This document shows positions 23,501 through 38,500 of a DNA stretch of 64,000 nt, piece by piece. Location: assembly GCA_005406025.1 (NCBI GenBank), contig BGZK01000731.1:152001-216000 (forward strand), in the 5' to 3' direction. Source of the DNA: Eumeta japonica. Lineage: Eukaryota > Arthropoda > Insecta > Lepidoptera > Psychidae. Positions within the stretch are counted from its first letter, which is position 1. Each line of letters begins with the position of its first letter. Under the pieces are notes generated by a model that saw nothing but the letters and a program-made list of their open reading frames with translations, did not search any database and was not told the DNA's origin. A program made the translations under genes and the position numbers.

Positions 23501-26500
23501 ATACACTCACGCCTATTTCCCAGAAGGGTAAGCAAAGACTATAGGTTTCCATATGGTACGATCTTTGCATACCTCTCTTGCCTCATGACGTTTTCGGGTG
23601 TTTAAAATTTGGCCCTTTTGCACGCCTCATAAGCGGAGCGTATGAGGTAGTGCTCTACTCTCGCCTTACGAAAAACGAGTGATTTTTTGAACTTTAAATG
23701 TCCTTATTTATTACATGTTGCACTTGTAAAATAATGTATGCACTCAAACGGCAAGAATAATCACTGATTTTAATATCTGTAATATCTTCAAAACACATTT
23801 TGTTATAGAACATATTTTAAAAACTGTTTTAAAAATTTTTTTCGTGGACGTCCGTGTGTCTGTATGTGCGGATCCTGTATGTGGTCACGATAACGAATGA
23901 AATACTTCACTAATCGAGTGTTTTTTTTTTCATTCGCTTTAGTATGCATCTGAATAGAAGCCTATTGAATTTCACTGTCTAATTCGGTGTAGTTTAATTG
24001 ATATTTAATAAACGAAATTTTGACGAGTCTTTTAGTATATCTATTTTTTTTTTATTAAATCTTAATGTATAGAACATAAGAAACCCGAAGCGTGACTGTC
24101 TTTTTTATTCTCAATGTTTAAGTAAAAATTTTGACACCACGGTAAGAATTTTTTTTTTTAATTTATTTCAATTTAAAAAAAATGACGATTTTTTTTTTTT
24201 ATTAAATCTTAATCTAGAGAACATAAAAAACCCGAAGCGTGACTGTCTTTTTTATTCTCAATGTTTAAGTAAAAATTTTGACTCCACGGTATTTTTTTTA
24301 ATTTATTTTAATTAAAAAAAAATGACGATTACGGTATAAATTTTTGTTAATATATAGAATTTAGAGTATTGAACAATGCATACCAAGTAATTTGTAATCA
24401 TTCATAAAGAGTGCGCTCCAGTCATTCGTCGGAGCTGACATATACACTTTTCTTTAGTAAAAATGGAGTAACCGCTATGAGGCGTGCACTTTTGGATTTT
24501 CCAAATTTATTTCAATATGCCACCAATATGGTCTGCATAGGATTTTCTAGGGTGACCCTTGCCGACCTTTCCAACACACACTTTCGTTTTATAGATATGT
24601 CTTATCAGTCTACTTTCATTCATCGTTTCCTGATGGTCAAACCACCACAACATACCTCGTTGTTATCTAGTAACTACACCTTCCTTCAAACTACACCGCT
24701 CTCTAACATCACTTTTTCTACGTCTATCTTTCCGAGACACTCTACACATAGTACGCAGCGATCGCATCTTCTCTGCATTAATCCTACTATTTTGGAGATT
24801 TTAGCGTCTCTTATACGCAATGAAGTGCATTTATTGAAATTCATGTCCGAAACTGCTAAATATCCGCATATATGCTACACATGTGCTTCTGTCGATTTCA
24901 TTTCCCGACCATACATTTCACAGGCAGCACACACAGAATATCTATATACGAAAACTCTTAATTTATATTACTAATTTCATATCGAATTAGATATTCTTTC
25001 ACGGGATGAAGGAAGTGGTATATTTCTATTAGTGTAAGGACACATGTGTTATCATACTATGAATTCATTTTTAGTTTAAATTTTGTAACACATGACTTGT
25101 GAATTGTTCAAACTGTATGCATAATGTTTTTCGATTCTGTTCGTTACAGTATGTTGAGGTCACTTTTTATTTGAGAATACAATTAAACTCATTACAAGCA
25201 TTCACAAGATTATTTTTGAAAAATATTTTTATTGCAGCTTAAATTATTTAAAATCATATACAACAATTTTAACAGAGAATGCAACGAAGTAAGATCTAGT
25301 ATTGTCACGTAAAATAATGTGCAACTGAGTTTTACACACAAGCAAAATTGAAACAGTTTTTGATGTATATTAATTCTGACACTTTTTTTAATTTTTAATT
25401 TTCTCATTCTTTTTTTTTCTACAGGCTATTTACATTGATGCTTCCTTACAGTATCATTAGAATTTAATTGTTAATCACGTATGGCTCCTGGTACTGTAGA
25501 TACACTGTTATGGAGTTTCTGAAGTAACAGCGAATGTGACCTTAGTTATACACTTTTCTTTTAAGCATAACCAGAAAACCAAAATAATTTCTAAAATGCG
25601 TAGACAAAATCAAATACGTAACGCTTCTTTCCGATTGGGGGCTCTTTTTCGGTTTTTAGCAATTCCTGCATGTACGCCGATTACAGTCGATTTTAATTTC
25701 AGATTTACCACCATCCGGTCCAGTGCTGAAGGGTATGAAGCCTAGGTATCGAGTGGGGGCTCGTCTGCACGCCGAATGCATCAGCCAAGATGCCCTGCCT
25801 CCGGCCAACCTCTCCTTCTTCATCAACAGCGAACCGGTCTGTATACTTATTGTGCTGATTGTAATACCACAACTTACTGGACACATCTATGGACTGCATG
25901 AGTGTGATCTTCCAAAAATAAGTCTAAATATTTTAATAGAATCATTCACATTACCGGTGACAGAAAAATACTATATGGTTTTTACAATATCATTAGATCA
26001 ACAAGTGTCCGATGAGCTTCATTGTATTTAAGGATATTCTCTACCACATTAGTCTATTCTCAATCAATATTTAAGTATTTGTAGTTACGTAATTTCATCA
26101 TGACTACACGAATAGGCGTTCACATTAATCCATTGATATCGAACGGAATGGCATACTTGGCCATTCGGATCGTTTTAGACGTTGTTAGATATCCGTTACT
26201 TGATAATTGCAGTAAGTTTTCACGATCTATAGTCCTTGACACCTGCGACCAAAGGCGGCACATCAACCTATTCTAGATTGTCAGTCTACTTAGTAGTTTC
26301 CAAGACCGCTATGTACAGGTCTTAGTCACCGCTCGAGAACCTTTCATTTTCTAAAAGTTACATCGCTTTTATTAGCGACGTCGCCTGTTCACTGCCACTC
26401 ATTTAACTGATATAAGTTAAATTGATAGACTACTTTGCTAATGCTAACACCCTTGATTTTGTCAAACCGAGCGTTTCGACCACTACGATTCATCGTAGTT

Positions 26501-29500
26501 TAAAATTAAACTCTGAAACAATTCTATAAATTCCGGCCAATACGTGGACGTTCCGATCGGGTCTCAGTAAATATATTATATGTCTTCAATCGATAATCAG
26601 GATCAACCGTTAATAAATGCAGATTTAAGTATTTGTAACTATTGTAGTAATAGCAAAATATTCTAGTATCAGAAACTTCATAAATTTTAAAGAGATTTAA
26701 TTGCCATACAATCAAAAAGTAAAACCACACTTATAAGAATTAGGTAGTCATAAATATCAACACTAAAACACCAAGTGGTGGTGACTCTATGGTTAAAAGT
26801 ATCTCTTTCAAATCAGAAAGTCAGGGTTCATTTCTGATCAATAATGAATAGACTAATGATTATATTTTAGATTAAATTGAATCAAGATATTTGCTATGGG
26901 TCTTTTTTTCGGTTTTTTGGTTTCAGACGATGCTATGACATTAATGACAGCGGCCACCAGCAGCCTCCAGCCCGTACTTAACTAGAGTAAAAAGTTTAAA
27001 TTCCAAACCCTTGAATCTGGAATAATAAGAATGTGGTAGGCTAGATGGAAACCTGAGGCAATATACTAAATGAAGTACTCACGACTCGTATTGGATTTAT
27101 ATTGGGACCTCACTGAACTTAAGGGTTCTGTATAACAGCAATCCTAACCATCTTGTTGATTTTTCATTTCAACAAATAAAAAAGATGGATAATCTGCCCT
27201 AAACCTGATATTTGGGCCCTTGGATAAAATCCATTTTTTAACTTTACCTATTTCTATATGAGAAGAAGTAAATTGTGCGTCATAATAATAATAAATTAAC
27301 ACAAAAGATGATTGACGATTATTCTATACTAGCTTTCGTTTATGGTTCCGCCTGGTGGACATCGAATCAACTCTTTCGTTTTTAATGTCTACTGTTCACA
27401 CAGTCAGCTATGATCTTGAGCGATTCCAATTATGTTCTCACTTTTGATTCCGATTCTACCTTTCATTTTGATTTCATTTCTGTTCTAAATATACAAGATA
27501 CAAAGAAATATCAGTAAAACGGGGTAAAGACTATTGTATACATTACTCTGGGGTATAAACCATTGCTACACCAAATTTCATCAAATTTTTTTTTTAGTAG
27601 TTTTTCGGAACAAATCCACAGACAAACAAAAATTGTAAAAACCGTTGTAATTTTTTCCGTCAAAATTTCTAATACATTCCAAAATACATTTTATCCAATA
27701 TCTTTAATGTACAGATTTCTTCTTTCTACTATTTTATTAAATGTATAGTTCTTATGTATAATGAATTGTTCAATTGAACAGATACCGTCACGAAAAAAAA
27801 AGAAATAGGCAAAAGTAAGTAAGCGTATCTTTCCTAACAAATAACACGAAATCTCTCATCGGACACGAGCGAGACTAATCTCTGAGACAAACGAGACGCG
27901 TCGGAACGATATTCGCGCAGGAGGTAACACAAAATGATACATTCTCATGCGCGCAGAACCAATAAACGCACGCGCACCACGACCCCGCATGAATTCAATT
28001 TCATGCGCCGCCCATCACGCGCGGGCCCGTCCAAGCCCCTTGCAGCTTTGCAGTGTCGACGTGTTGTTGACCTTTGTCGATGACGTGTTTACCAAAATTT
28101 CACGCGTTGCGTGTTCGTGTTATGCATTTAATGAAGATGAAATACATGAGAACGATAAAATTATTCTCTAAGTAATTTTGATGTCGCCGTTCACTTGTTT
28201 AAATCGTTTTGAAAATTAACAAAAAGACAATACTTACTTAAGGCCACTCGATTAGTAAGATCGTCACTTAATGTAATTATTTCGGCCCGATGGCGAAGAA
28301 CGAAAAGTTAGGCGCTGAATCGAATTAATTCTGCGGTGTGATCGCGAAAATTGTAAAATAGACCTGCAAATATTTTTTATGCACTGCACTCTTACATGAT
28401 GTAAATAAAATTGACAGTATTTTTAAGAAAATCGTTATAGCCTATTTATACAATACAATAAAACACCCTAAAATTCGATATTCGTTTTGCCTATAAGCCT
28501 AATATAAGCTCACGCCTATAGCCCAGCGGGATAGACACCACATATATCCTTTTGGTATTGTACCTACTTAAAAACTTTTTATTTCGCTGGCATCAGTCTA
28601 TTGTAACATAGCCGAATGCTTCAAATTTAATATTTTTCTAAGATATCACCAATTTAATTTATGTAACTTTATTAGTTTTATTTATATTTAGAATGACTTT
28701 ATTTACTTTTTTTAAATGTAAATATTTTAGATTTTATAGTTTCATCTTTATCAAAGATGTACTACACCTAACAAGATGTTGGTAAACCAATTTATTTTCT
28801 TTATCTCATATTCGAGGGGCAAATGGGCAGGAAAACTGTCATAGAGTAAATGATCACCGACGCCCATAGACACTCGAAATCACAGAGGAGTCACCGGTCA
28901 CCTCTTAAGAGGAAACAAAATATCTAATAGAGGAAAGATCATGTTGTAGGCAGTTAGCCCCAGTGATGGCTCTACCACAGCTATATTGATCATTTTCACT
29001 TCATTTGAATAATGATTTTTGAAGATGGAAATTGGTAGAATGGTGTATTCAAGTGAATGTTTACCGATCTATTTGTTTGAAATTGTCATAACTCTAGAAT
29101 GATCCAAATTCAGTATCTAAATGCAAAAATCACACTCCACGTAAAGTGTATCTTTATGAAGTAACATGCGCTCACGCGTGAGTGCTAGTGTGCGTGTGTG
29201 TGTGTGTGTGTGTGTATTTATATGCACACAGCACATATATACACACATGAGATATGGAAATATGGCCATGTCCATAGGTATGTGGCCATATTTCTTTATA
29301 ATAAATGAATCAATTCTAATGTTAATTTTAAATTAAAAAATAAATCACTTCTAGTGTAGTTCTAGTACTTGACGGAAATAAATATAACAATATTCAAGAT
29401 TGGGTTGATATTCCTTGAGAATAGTATCAAGGTCAATCTTGAAAACCATTACCAAACCATTTCGTTGCTATAATATACGAATTTTTAATTTGAATGTTCA

Positions 29501-32500
29501 ATTTTATCGGGTGGTTGCCGCATCGCTTAACATTGACTATTAATGTCATTATTACGCCAAATTATATTGAGTGAGAGAACGGTTGCTGTAAATATATTAA
29601 TTTAAAATAGAATAATATAATTCAATGTCTCACAAGAAGAAAACACATTTAGAAAAATTTTGATGTTCCAAATCAGCTTCAAAACTTTCTGTATTGTTTT
29701 GAGCAATAATTTTTTCGAATTTGAAAATGTTTTTGCTCATATTTTTGAGCTTAAAATTACTAATTTTTTTTAAATTAAGGTTTAAATATGACCTAGTTTT
29801 TATTTGTCAAAGATATTTTTTAAACTAAGCAACGGAATCGAACGGGACTTGCGGCGTTCAATGCAGGTTTTGGAGCTTAAAAAGTTCTAACATCCCTCTA
29901 AAAATAGTCAGTAGTCAGTAAGGCGTCAAAATCGACCACGTTAGATGAAATCTCGATTTTCTAAAATCGGAGTAAAAACAAAAATTTTTCGAATATCACA
30001 AATATATTCAATTCTTTTAGTGGTAATTAAATGAAGCCATGTGTATTCAGAGCATAAAATTATGAATTGCGAGTGCATAATCTGTATGCAGCTGCAAAGA
30101 CATTTTTCAAATAAAATTATTAGACAAGTCTTATACCTCATTGTTGCCAATATAATGATTTTATATTAAATATTTTTTCCTCGTCGAGAGGAAACCTCGA
30201 AACTGCGGCAACTATATTATCCTACTTTCTGACCGAGGAGTGAAATGAAGTCGGCTTGATCAAGACGAAGGACACGAAAGGTACTTTATATCAAAAAGCT
30301 CGCTATGAAAACAATTTATTGCATTATTAATCAAAACAACATTGTAAATGTATTTATTTTTCAATCTATTTGAACGAAGTTATGTTGCGAGGAAGTATAA
30401 TTAATTGAACAATGTAAATGTTACCAGAAAAGTTTCACTACCATTAGCATTAATTAATTTGTAATACGATAATAATTAATTGGATTTTTTTACATCAAGT
30501 TCCTTCACGTGTATATTAAATTATTCGAGTACCACTTCATGGTGTAGTGTACTGTGAACTTATTATTGACCGACCGTGAGTTCTTTTGTGTTTTAATTTC
30601 ACAGTAGTAACGTTATTATAACATGATTTTGACAACCAAACATATCACTGATTCACCACTGAACCTTATTTTATAATATTTAAAATAGTCTTTTATATAT
30701 ATAGAAACAAAATATTTTAACAGCGGGCAACATTACCATTGTAAATTAGTTTGTATTATTAGTTTGTATAAATGCGTCCACACAATATTATTTTATTCAA
30801 ATAAAAAATGAACGTTTTTTTTTCTAATAACAAATCCTATACTAATACAAGGCTCAGTAATTTCAAATCGTACTTATGATTAGGTATTGTCATTTTTTTC
30901 CTTTGAAATTAAGCACTGTGATTATTAACTATAACAAAAGTCGAACTGAATTGATTTTGTTACACTGTTAATTTTCTATTGTATTATCTGTGTAATTCGC
31001 TTCCTGAAATAAAATATATTTTCTTTTTTTTTCTCTTTTTTTTTTCGTTACCTATTATCTGTAACGTCTAAAGCAAAATATACCGTTACAGGTAACGCTT
31101 TTTGTTCGAATTTACGCAGACCCTCCACGACTATAACAGTATTAAAACTTAAAAGAATTATTTGCAAAGGAGAACGTCTTTCTATTAAAAATATTTAAAA
31201 ATACGACCGCCGAATCACTGGATACATCGTAAATCACAATACAAACATATGCTATAAATAGCGAAGTATGTTAAACACACTTCGTCGGATAATTTAATCT
31301 TGGCTCTCACGAGGGAAGACCGAATATGACATAAATAATTTTCCTCTACGCGAAAATTTCAGATATTTCAGGACTACTTTAATGGGAGTTAGCGGAGGGC
31401 GTTCTAATGAAATTTTACGTTTCTTGTTTTATTTTAATTACACGTCGCGCTTTTCGCCCGGCTTTGTAATACAAGATTAATTAGCTAACAAGGAAATTAA
31501 TTTTTAACCAGAAATAAGACGAGGTAATTTGCGAATAACGTACGTGCAATTAATAAATTTACTTTCCTGGCATCTTTACTTCTATCCCGCAAAGAAAAAT
31601 GTTTTCCCTTTTCTTTTGTTTTTTTTTTCATTTCTTATAATTTAAAAGTTGCTCGCCAGCTCGTCGCGGTAAATGAAACGTAAAATAATTCCGACTCACT
31701 TATTATGTTATTAACAAGACGACATAGGACCTGAATAGGTCTTACGTTGTCCTAAATACTAAATAGTATTTCCCTGAGATGTTTAGCTATCTACGTTTGT
31801 GAAATAATTAGTGGAAATCTTGTAGTACACATAATATCAATAATATTTCCCGTCCTATTTTGTGCGTATCGTGGAAAAGTAACCGTGTATAAACGAATAA
31901 CAGGATACTCTTTGGACACTGATTAGTAAACCCTTCTATGGGCGATTGCCCACAGAAGGGTTTTTCTATGACCAAACTCTGCCAAAGCTCGGAGTGAGAA
32001 AGTAATGATAGCATCAAAGGTAGTGGAGCTTTTTAGCTATTTGATTTCATAGAAAATATATATTAAATAAAGTGTGCTTTGAGTTATGGAAGTTTTGTTG
32101 AATAAAAACGTTTTAATGAATAAGTAATAAGTAAATGGGGAACGGTTAAAGGATATTAAACATACGCATTTGGAAATGTTCCAAAGACTATATAACAATT
32201 AACCGTTCCTCGTAACCAAGGAAAGTTTTGTTTAGAGTTAGGATCTAATCCTTAATGTACAATTTCATAATACAATATGGAAATAATAACACTAATAGAT
32301 CTTTTAAGTATAAAAGTACTTGACACTTGAGTGATATATTGCATTACAACCCCGTGATTATATTCTAGAACTCAATTAATAACATCACATGTAGTCATTA
32401 ATTATACAGAAAGATTTTGTTGCGCAATAGGACCTTTTAACGACACACGTTCGCGAACAAGGCGGTAGAGCGTCGTTTGGAGTGTCAAGGTGTGACGAAG

Positions 32501-35500
32501 GGGGAGGACTATTAAACATTTATAATTTGATTTTTTCCTGACATATTTTTCTATTTCATTTTTTTCATTACTACCTTTACTTTTATTAACCGCAATAAAT
32601 CGTTTATGGAGAGACGTAGATTTCGCGATGTAATATTTACGAGGTGGTCCTAGAAAACGTAACCTATCGAGACAGGTAACTTTTTCTGGGACCAAGAAGG
32701 CGAAATTTAGTGTGACGTATTGTATGAACGGCCCTATACAATAATCACGGTTTTTTGTTGTACACTAAGACAATGTGCTTACGATTTATACGAAAGTAAG
32801 TATTGATTAAGTATATTAAATTTACACTGTCAGTTTCATTCTGCTTTGGCTTCTTTTTGGAACCATCTCTACTATATATCCATCTTTGCGTTATATTACC
32901 TCGTAAACATGTATTAATACGATGGTTGTGAAACATTTTAAAATGTTTAATTTATTCTAATTTTATCTTTACTGCGTGGCCTATTGTTGACCGCGGAGCA
33001 CAGACTCACTTATAATATGAGATAATGTAAGATTAATGTTCTTTCTAAATTTTAGAATAATTTGTACTTAAAACAGTAGAGACAAAAAGCTTCATTAAAA
33101 AATATTTGTGAATAACTACTCTGGAGATTATTAGAAACGCTGATGGAATACAAATCAGGGTTTTATAGAATTTTTGTCTGTCTAAATTTGTATGTGAACT
33201 CCCCAAAAACTATTTGATACAATTTGACAAAATTTATATTGATTCTAGAATCGGAATCAAAAGCCGGGACCAGAAAGCACAAACGAGATCGTGATTATGA
33301 TTGACAGCACGATCAGTGAATGTCATAAAAGTAGGAATTTATTGTATGTCCACGCAGCCGAAGTTACGGGCCGAAGTTATCATGCAAACCGCTACTGGGT
33401 CTGAAATATTGATCCCCAATTGCCTTTGGCAATGGTAAGCTGCCTACAAGAATCGTCAAGTTATAATCCTTAAAAGGGACCAGTCCTTGATAGGGAACAG
33501 TCTTAAATTGTTCATTTATTTGTCTAATTTTAACACCCTTAATGGCGTAGCTTCAGTAACGCAGAATTCGTTTTATTATAAAAACTCGACAAAATAAAAC
33601 AAAAAAATCGAATAACCAACATTTTGTCACATTGCATATTTTATCACGTTGAACAACTTGTTGAAAGCGTGGACGAGAACCGTCCAAGTATACCGCCACG
33701 AAAATATGTAAAAATATTAAAATACAACAGAATTGTGTCTGGTTGCTATCGATACCTAAGATTGATGACTTTTATTATTCACACATTCGATTATGTAGGG
33801 CATAATTAGATTAGTTGTTATTTTAAAAACTTATATAAAGACATTTCATTAAATGTCTTTAAATAAATATTGTGTTAAGTTTACATTTTAAGGTTTATTC
33901 TTACTTCCATGTCTGTTAAATTTGTATTTCTCTCACTTAGTTTTCGAATCATTTGTTTTTAAAATATCTAAAAAATCATAGTGATAGAACCGTAGAAAAA
34001 AAATCAATGAACATTTTTTCACCAAAATCCGTAGACAAGTTTTTATAAATCTTTATAATAACAATCTAATTACCAGCCCACACAAGGACGCATGTGGATT
34101 TTAATTTGTTCAGGTTTCCGTTATTAAAAAATTAATGAATATAGTAATAATTAAAAACTAGTTCGTTCTAAAGAGATTTAATACTTATGTATTATTTATT
34201 TTTTCCGAATTCTTCTAATATTTATGTATTGTTTTTTGTCGATACGCTGTATTTTCATTAATACTTCCTCAAATTTTACTGTTGAACCATCGTTTTGAAA
34301 ATTTACCATAATTAACTCCGCTAATGAGAAAAAAAGAAATATGTATTTAGTTAAAACTGGCAAATTATTAGCACGGTGCGACTAATACATGCCAATGATA
34401 GACGGGGCACGTAGTAACAGTTCTGTTTGCCAGAGAGTCTTTGCCGATTGAGGAGAAATTCCCCTGTCATCCCAATTAACATCTATTGAACGATTGATGG
34501 AGGCACTAACACTTATGATCATTAATTTACACATAATACTGTATCTACACATATTAAATCGCTTAGCGTGTATAATAAAACTGAAATCACATCAAGAACA
34601 GAAGTAAATTCTGAGAAGGCGCAAAAGAAAAATACATATTCATACAGAAAAAATTTCACTTAGAAAAACCGCTGAATTTGTACAAATGAAACTGGAATGA
34701 TGTAAAAATAAATTGTGACGAAAAATTTTTTCTTTTTTATTGTAATTTTTTGAATACTGTTAACACAATAGCGGAAGTCTTCAATTACTCTATTTAATTT
34801 CTACCATGTGGATAATTCGTTTGAAATCTATTACGACAAATGATTTATATATTACATCAAAGAATAAAATCCTTACAAGGTATACACACGGAGATATATT
34901 ATTTAATGTATGTCATTTTGAAATTATTATCTGAAACCATTTGTGAGCTTTAAAAGTGACATAATAACTGCTCAAGTAAAACAGTTGATGGAATATTTTA
35001 AAACGTCATTTGGAAATTGGTTTAAATGGAGCTCTCGAAAGTACTCGAGAAATGTGAAGGTTGAAACTTTGAACGAATTTCAACGAATTTCATAAGCCTC
35101 TATAAATTGTATTACCGATGTGAAAATTTCTCAAAAATAAACACCATCAATTCCTCAGATCTTGGAAAATAATAATTACCAGCGTTAAATTGACATCGAA
35201 GGAAACGGCGAATCTGTACTCAATGAGACCGGCGACACAATTTCTGTTGCCCGCCGATCGACGAAAATTGCCCAATGTCGTTCATCGAGGGCTGAAATTC
35301 CAACTGAAAGACGCGCTAATTCGAAAAGGGCGCACTACTGGGCTAGGGGCTCGTGACAATTTTAAGGGTAGACCTTCGAGAGCGATTCGTCGCCAGCGAA
35401 TCTGACTGACAATCGTTTAATTTCTTTTTTTTTTTGTATATTTGGGTCAACGAACAGTTGAACGCTATCAGTACTTAAATCTAACGTACATTCATAAATG

Positions 35501-38500
35501 TGACCCAAATGTGTCACCAATAGCGATTACTACGCATACGGATATACCTATAGAGAAATCTTGATAAGAGATGCGTGTACAGTTACGAAAAGAAAATAAA
35601 TATTTTCTAATACAAAAAAATGCGACAGGTTAGTGCTGTCGAATAAGCGCAGTTAAATTATAGAGCAGAGCGTACTGGCGAGTTCATTCGGAAAATTATT
35701 CGCTTCTATATTTTTTCTGTTTATCACGTCAGCGATGTACGTCTGATTATAAAAGTGTTACATGACAGTCAATATTTTGCGACGTTATTGTTCAAACTGC
35801 TCGATTAAAATTCACACCATACGGTAATGGATGTGAGAACGTTTTTTTTCAAAATAAATTAAAGAATATAAACAATGTTTTTAGCACCTCTATTTGTTTT
35901 TATTACTTTAAACAATATGATCGTAAAGTATCGACTGTCATGTTACAAGTTTACAATGAGAAGAATATCCCTGACATGACGAAAAAAAATCATGGATGCG
36001 AATAATTTTCGGAACGAATGCGCTACTATGCCCTATTCATTATTAGAAGATTTTAAAAACTTGTTTAGCTTGTTCTTTATCGATAATGTATTTCAAATTT
36101 CACTTCAAATTAAATATTATTAGTTTAAGTATGCCCATACAAAACATACACACACACACATACACACACGCACACACATTAGTACCTCGAGAACGGCCTT
36201 AACGATTTTGTTGTAATTGATAAAGTTTTGTTTACAAGTTTGCCTATAAACGGAGTTAACGCCTTTTTCTAAACTATAGTGCAATTTAGTACACTTCTAA
36301 GGTAAATTACTTTGTTATTAGTTCTCGATAATAAATGGACTACATGACATTAACTAGACATGGCGTTAAGTTGAAAAATAAATAAGTAAATTTTACAATT
36401 ACTTATACTTATATGATCTATCAAAATATTTATGGTTAGAAATGCCTGTCTCACAAGCTGTAAATATTAACGATATAAAATAGCAAATAGTTGAAAACAG
36501 CCCTGATACACACATACTAGTCCAAATAGGTAATAAAAAAGATAACGAACTTGCTACTACATCACTAATTAAACATATGCTTATTAAAAATCTGTCAGCA
36601 TAATGGATATAGGACATTACCACATACCTACGGTAAACCCCAAAGTCACCAACTAAAACTCTATTGCCCGGGTACTGGATGTAATACGACATACAACATT
36701 AAAGTTCTGTTGACTACTGTGAATACAAATCACATAATCGGTACAAATTGAGCATCGAGGCAATCACAGATAACATAATAATAAAGCACATAATAACTAA
36801 CCGTATTACGATATTATTATTTTCAGACTCTTATTAAGTATATCTTGGATTTAGTACAGACGAGCATCATCTACACTTCTTGCAATTTTAAAATCTATGG
36901 ATCACCCGTAGTTTGTAGTCTGATTGTCTGTAAAGACAAGTAATTAATCACCGAAATTTCACAACAAGGTGAGGGAACAATAGAAAACAATAGAAGTGGC
37001 GTTTCGATTATGCATAAATATGCAAGTAATCGTTCAAAGCACAGCGCCTAGCCGCGATGATCGCGAGAATAAACCTCAAACGGAGATCTCTCGAGGAGTC
37101 CGCGTACGTTTACGATGTATCCGCACCTTTTCAGTTTCAATTTTCTAGATCGTTGAACGAAAAAATTTAGAAGAAAGAAAAAGAGCACAACGCCGCCGAA
37201 AATGTAAAGGCACTTTCATTTTCCATCGCCCCTTTTGAAATCCCTCAGCCCGCCTTTTAAAGCTCCGCTACCGTTAAAAGAAATGATTGCGTGGAAGTTA
37301 TTTTTAGCGGACCGCGTGAAGGCAGAGGCGTGATCTTCGACGGCGTACCGCGTCCCGGCAGTCACGGAGCCGGAGTGAGGCACGGCCGCCGCTGACCTGC
37401 CGTAAGAGTTTTCTCAACTATATCATCTTTTATAGTGGGGGAGGGCTTTTATTTTTCGCCGGATTTACGATCGCCATTCATTAGGCCGGGCCGTGGGCGA
37501 GCCGCTGCGCCGCTACCTGCGCGCGCGCTCGCAAGGATTATGCGCCATATCTCGAGATTATTCTTTTTCAATAGGCGGCATATAAATTACGGGCTCGCGT
37601 AAAGTTCGTCGCGGCGGCCAGGACGTATGACCGGGCTGGCCCTGAATAAGTAAGTAGTCGACGATGACGCGGAGCGCGGCCCCGCCCGGGTAGAAAAAGC
37701 GGATAACTTGCTTATAACTTGCAATACCTGCATACAAATTGTTTTATTATTCATTTCATATAATTACATCTTAGTTTTAAAATGTAACTATAATAAAAAA
37801 TTATGATCTTTCATTGCCTCGTTAAACTGTGACAGTACGTACGAGAAAGAAAATAATCTTTGTTAATGGTGTTAGATTCCTGACCGACTTTCGTAGCACA
37901 ATCGAAAAAAATGTGAAAAATTAAAACGTATATGTGCTAAAATACGAAAAACTATAAGTGATTTAGTTTTAAAACTTGTACTGAATACTATCTTTTACTT
38001 GCAGCTCCTCTCTCATGAACATATAAATTATAACAAAAAAATCCTTTGACCCAGCGCGCTGTCAACCCTAACTCCGATTCTAGTCCCGTTCTCAATTCCG
38101 TTTCTAATCACGTTTTCGATTCCAAGCCCAGTGTCGCTCTCGGTTTCGTAGCCGATTCTGCTCTTAATTTCGATCCTGTTCGTGATACCTGTCCCGTTTG
38201 CACTTTGGACGTCAATCCCAATCACATTCTCGATTTTTATCTCAGTTCCGCTTGAGATTTAATTTCGATTAAATGTCGTAGAGGGACGCATATTCTTACA
38301 TGGAAAACACGTGTCCTACATGTGTTTTGTTTTCCATATAAGAGTATGCGTCCCTCTACGACAATTAATACATGTGTTTTTGGTGTAAGGAATAAACAGT
38401 CAAATTATTTTAGCTAATACTGCATATTATTTAGAAATAATATTTTGAACTTAAAAGGTGGTATTTGGGCGATAGACTCAAGCGAATAAACAAACTGACA

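Larger units (their letters stand above)
22918..25702 (+). other. beat intron (2.8 kb) with LINE remnants
   Basis: The intron runs from donor gtaact to acceptor ttaatttcag in phase 1. It contains the RTE-like remnants and the 147-bp tandem duplication described separately. The rest is unremarkable AT-rich DNA. Confidence 0.75.

Noticed and set aside
24411..24974. Longest plus-strand open frame in the window (187 codons)
   Set aside because: It is antisense to a recognisable LINE C-terminal domain; its residues match no protein family.
26928..26985. Exon-like segment after a strong pyrimidine-rich acceptor (ttttttggtttcag)
   Set aside because: Joined to beat exon 25703-25836 in phase 0 it hits a stop after three codons, and it encodes no Beat motif.
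38028..38255. GIEN/GTRIG-rich minus frame and its plus-strand partner
   Set aside because: Produced by a degenerate GATTCC array.
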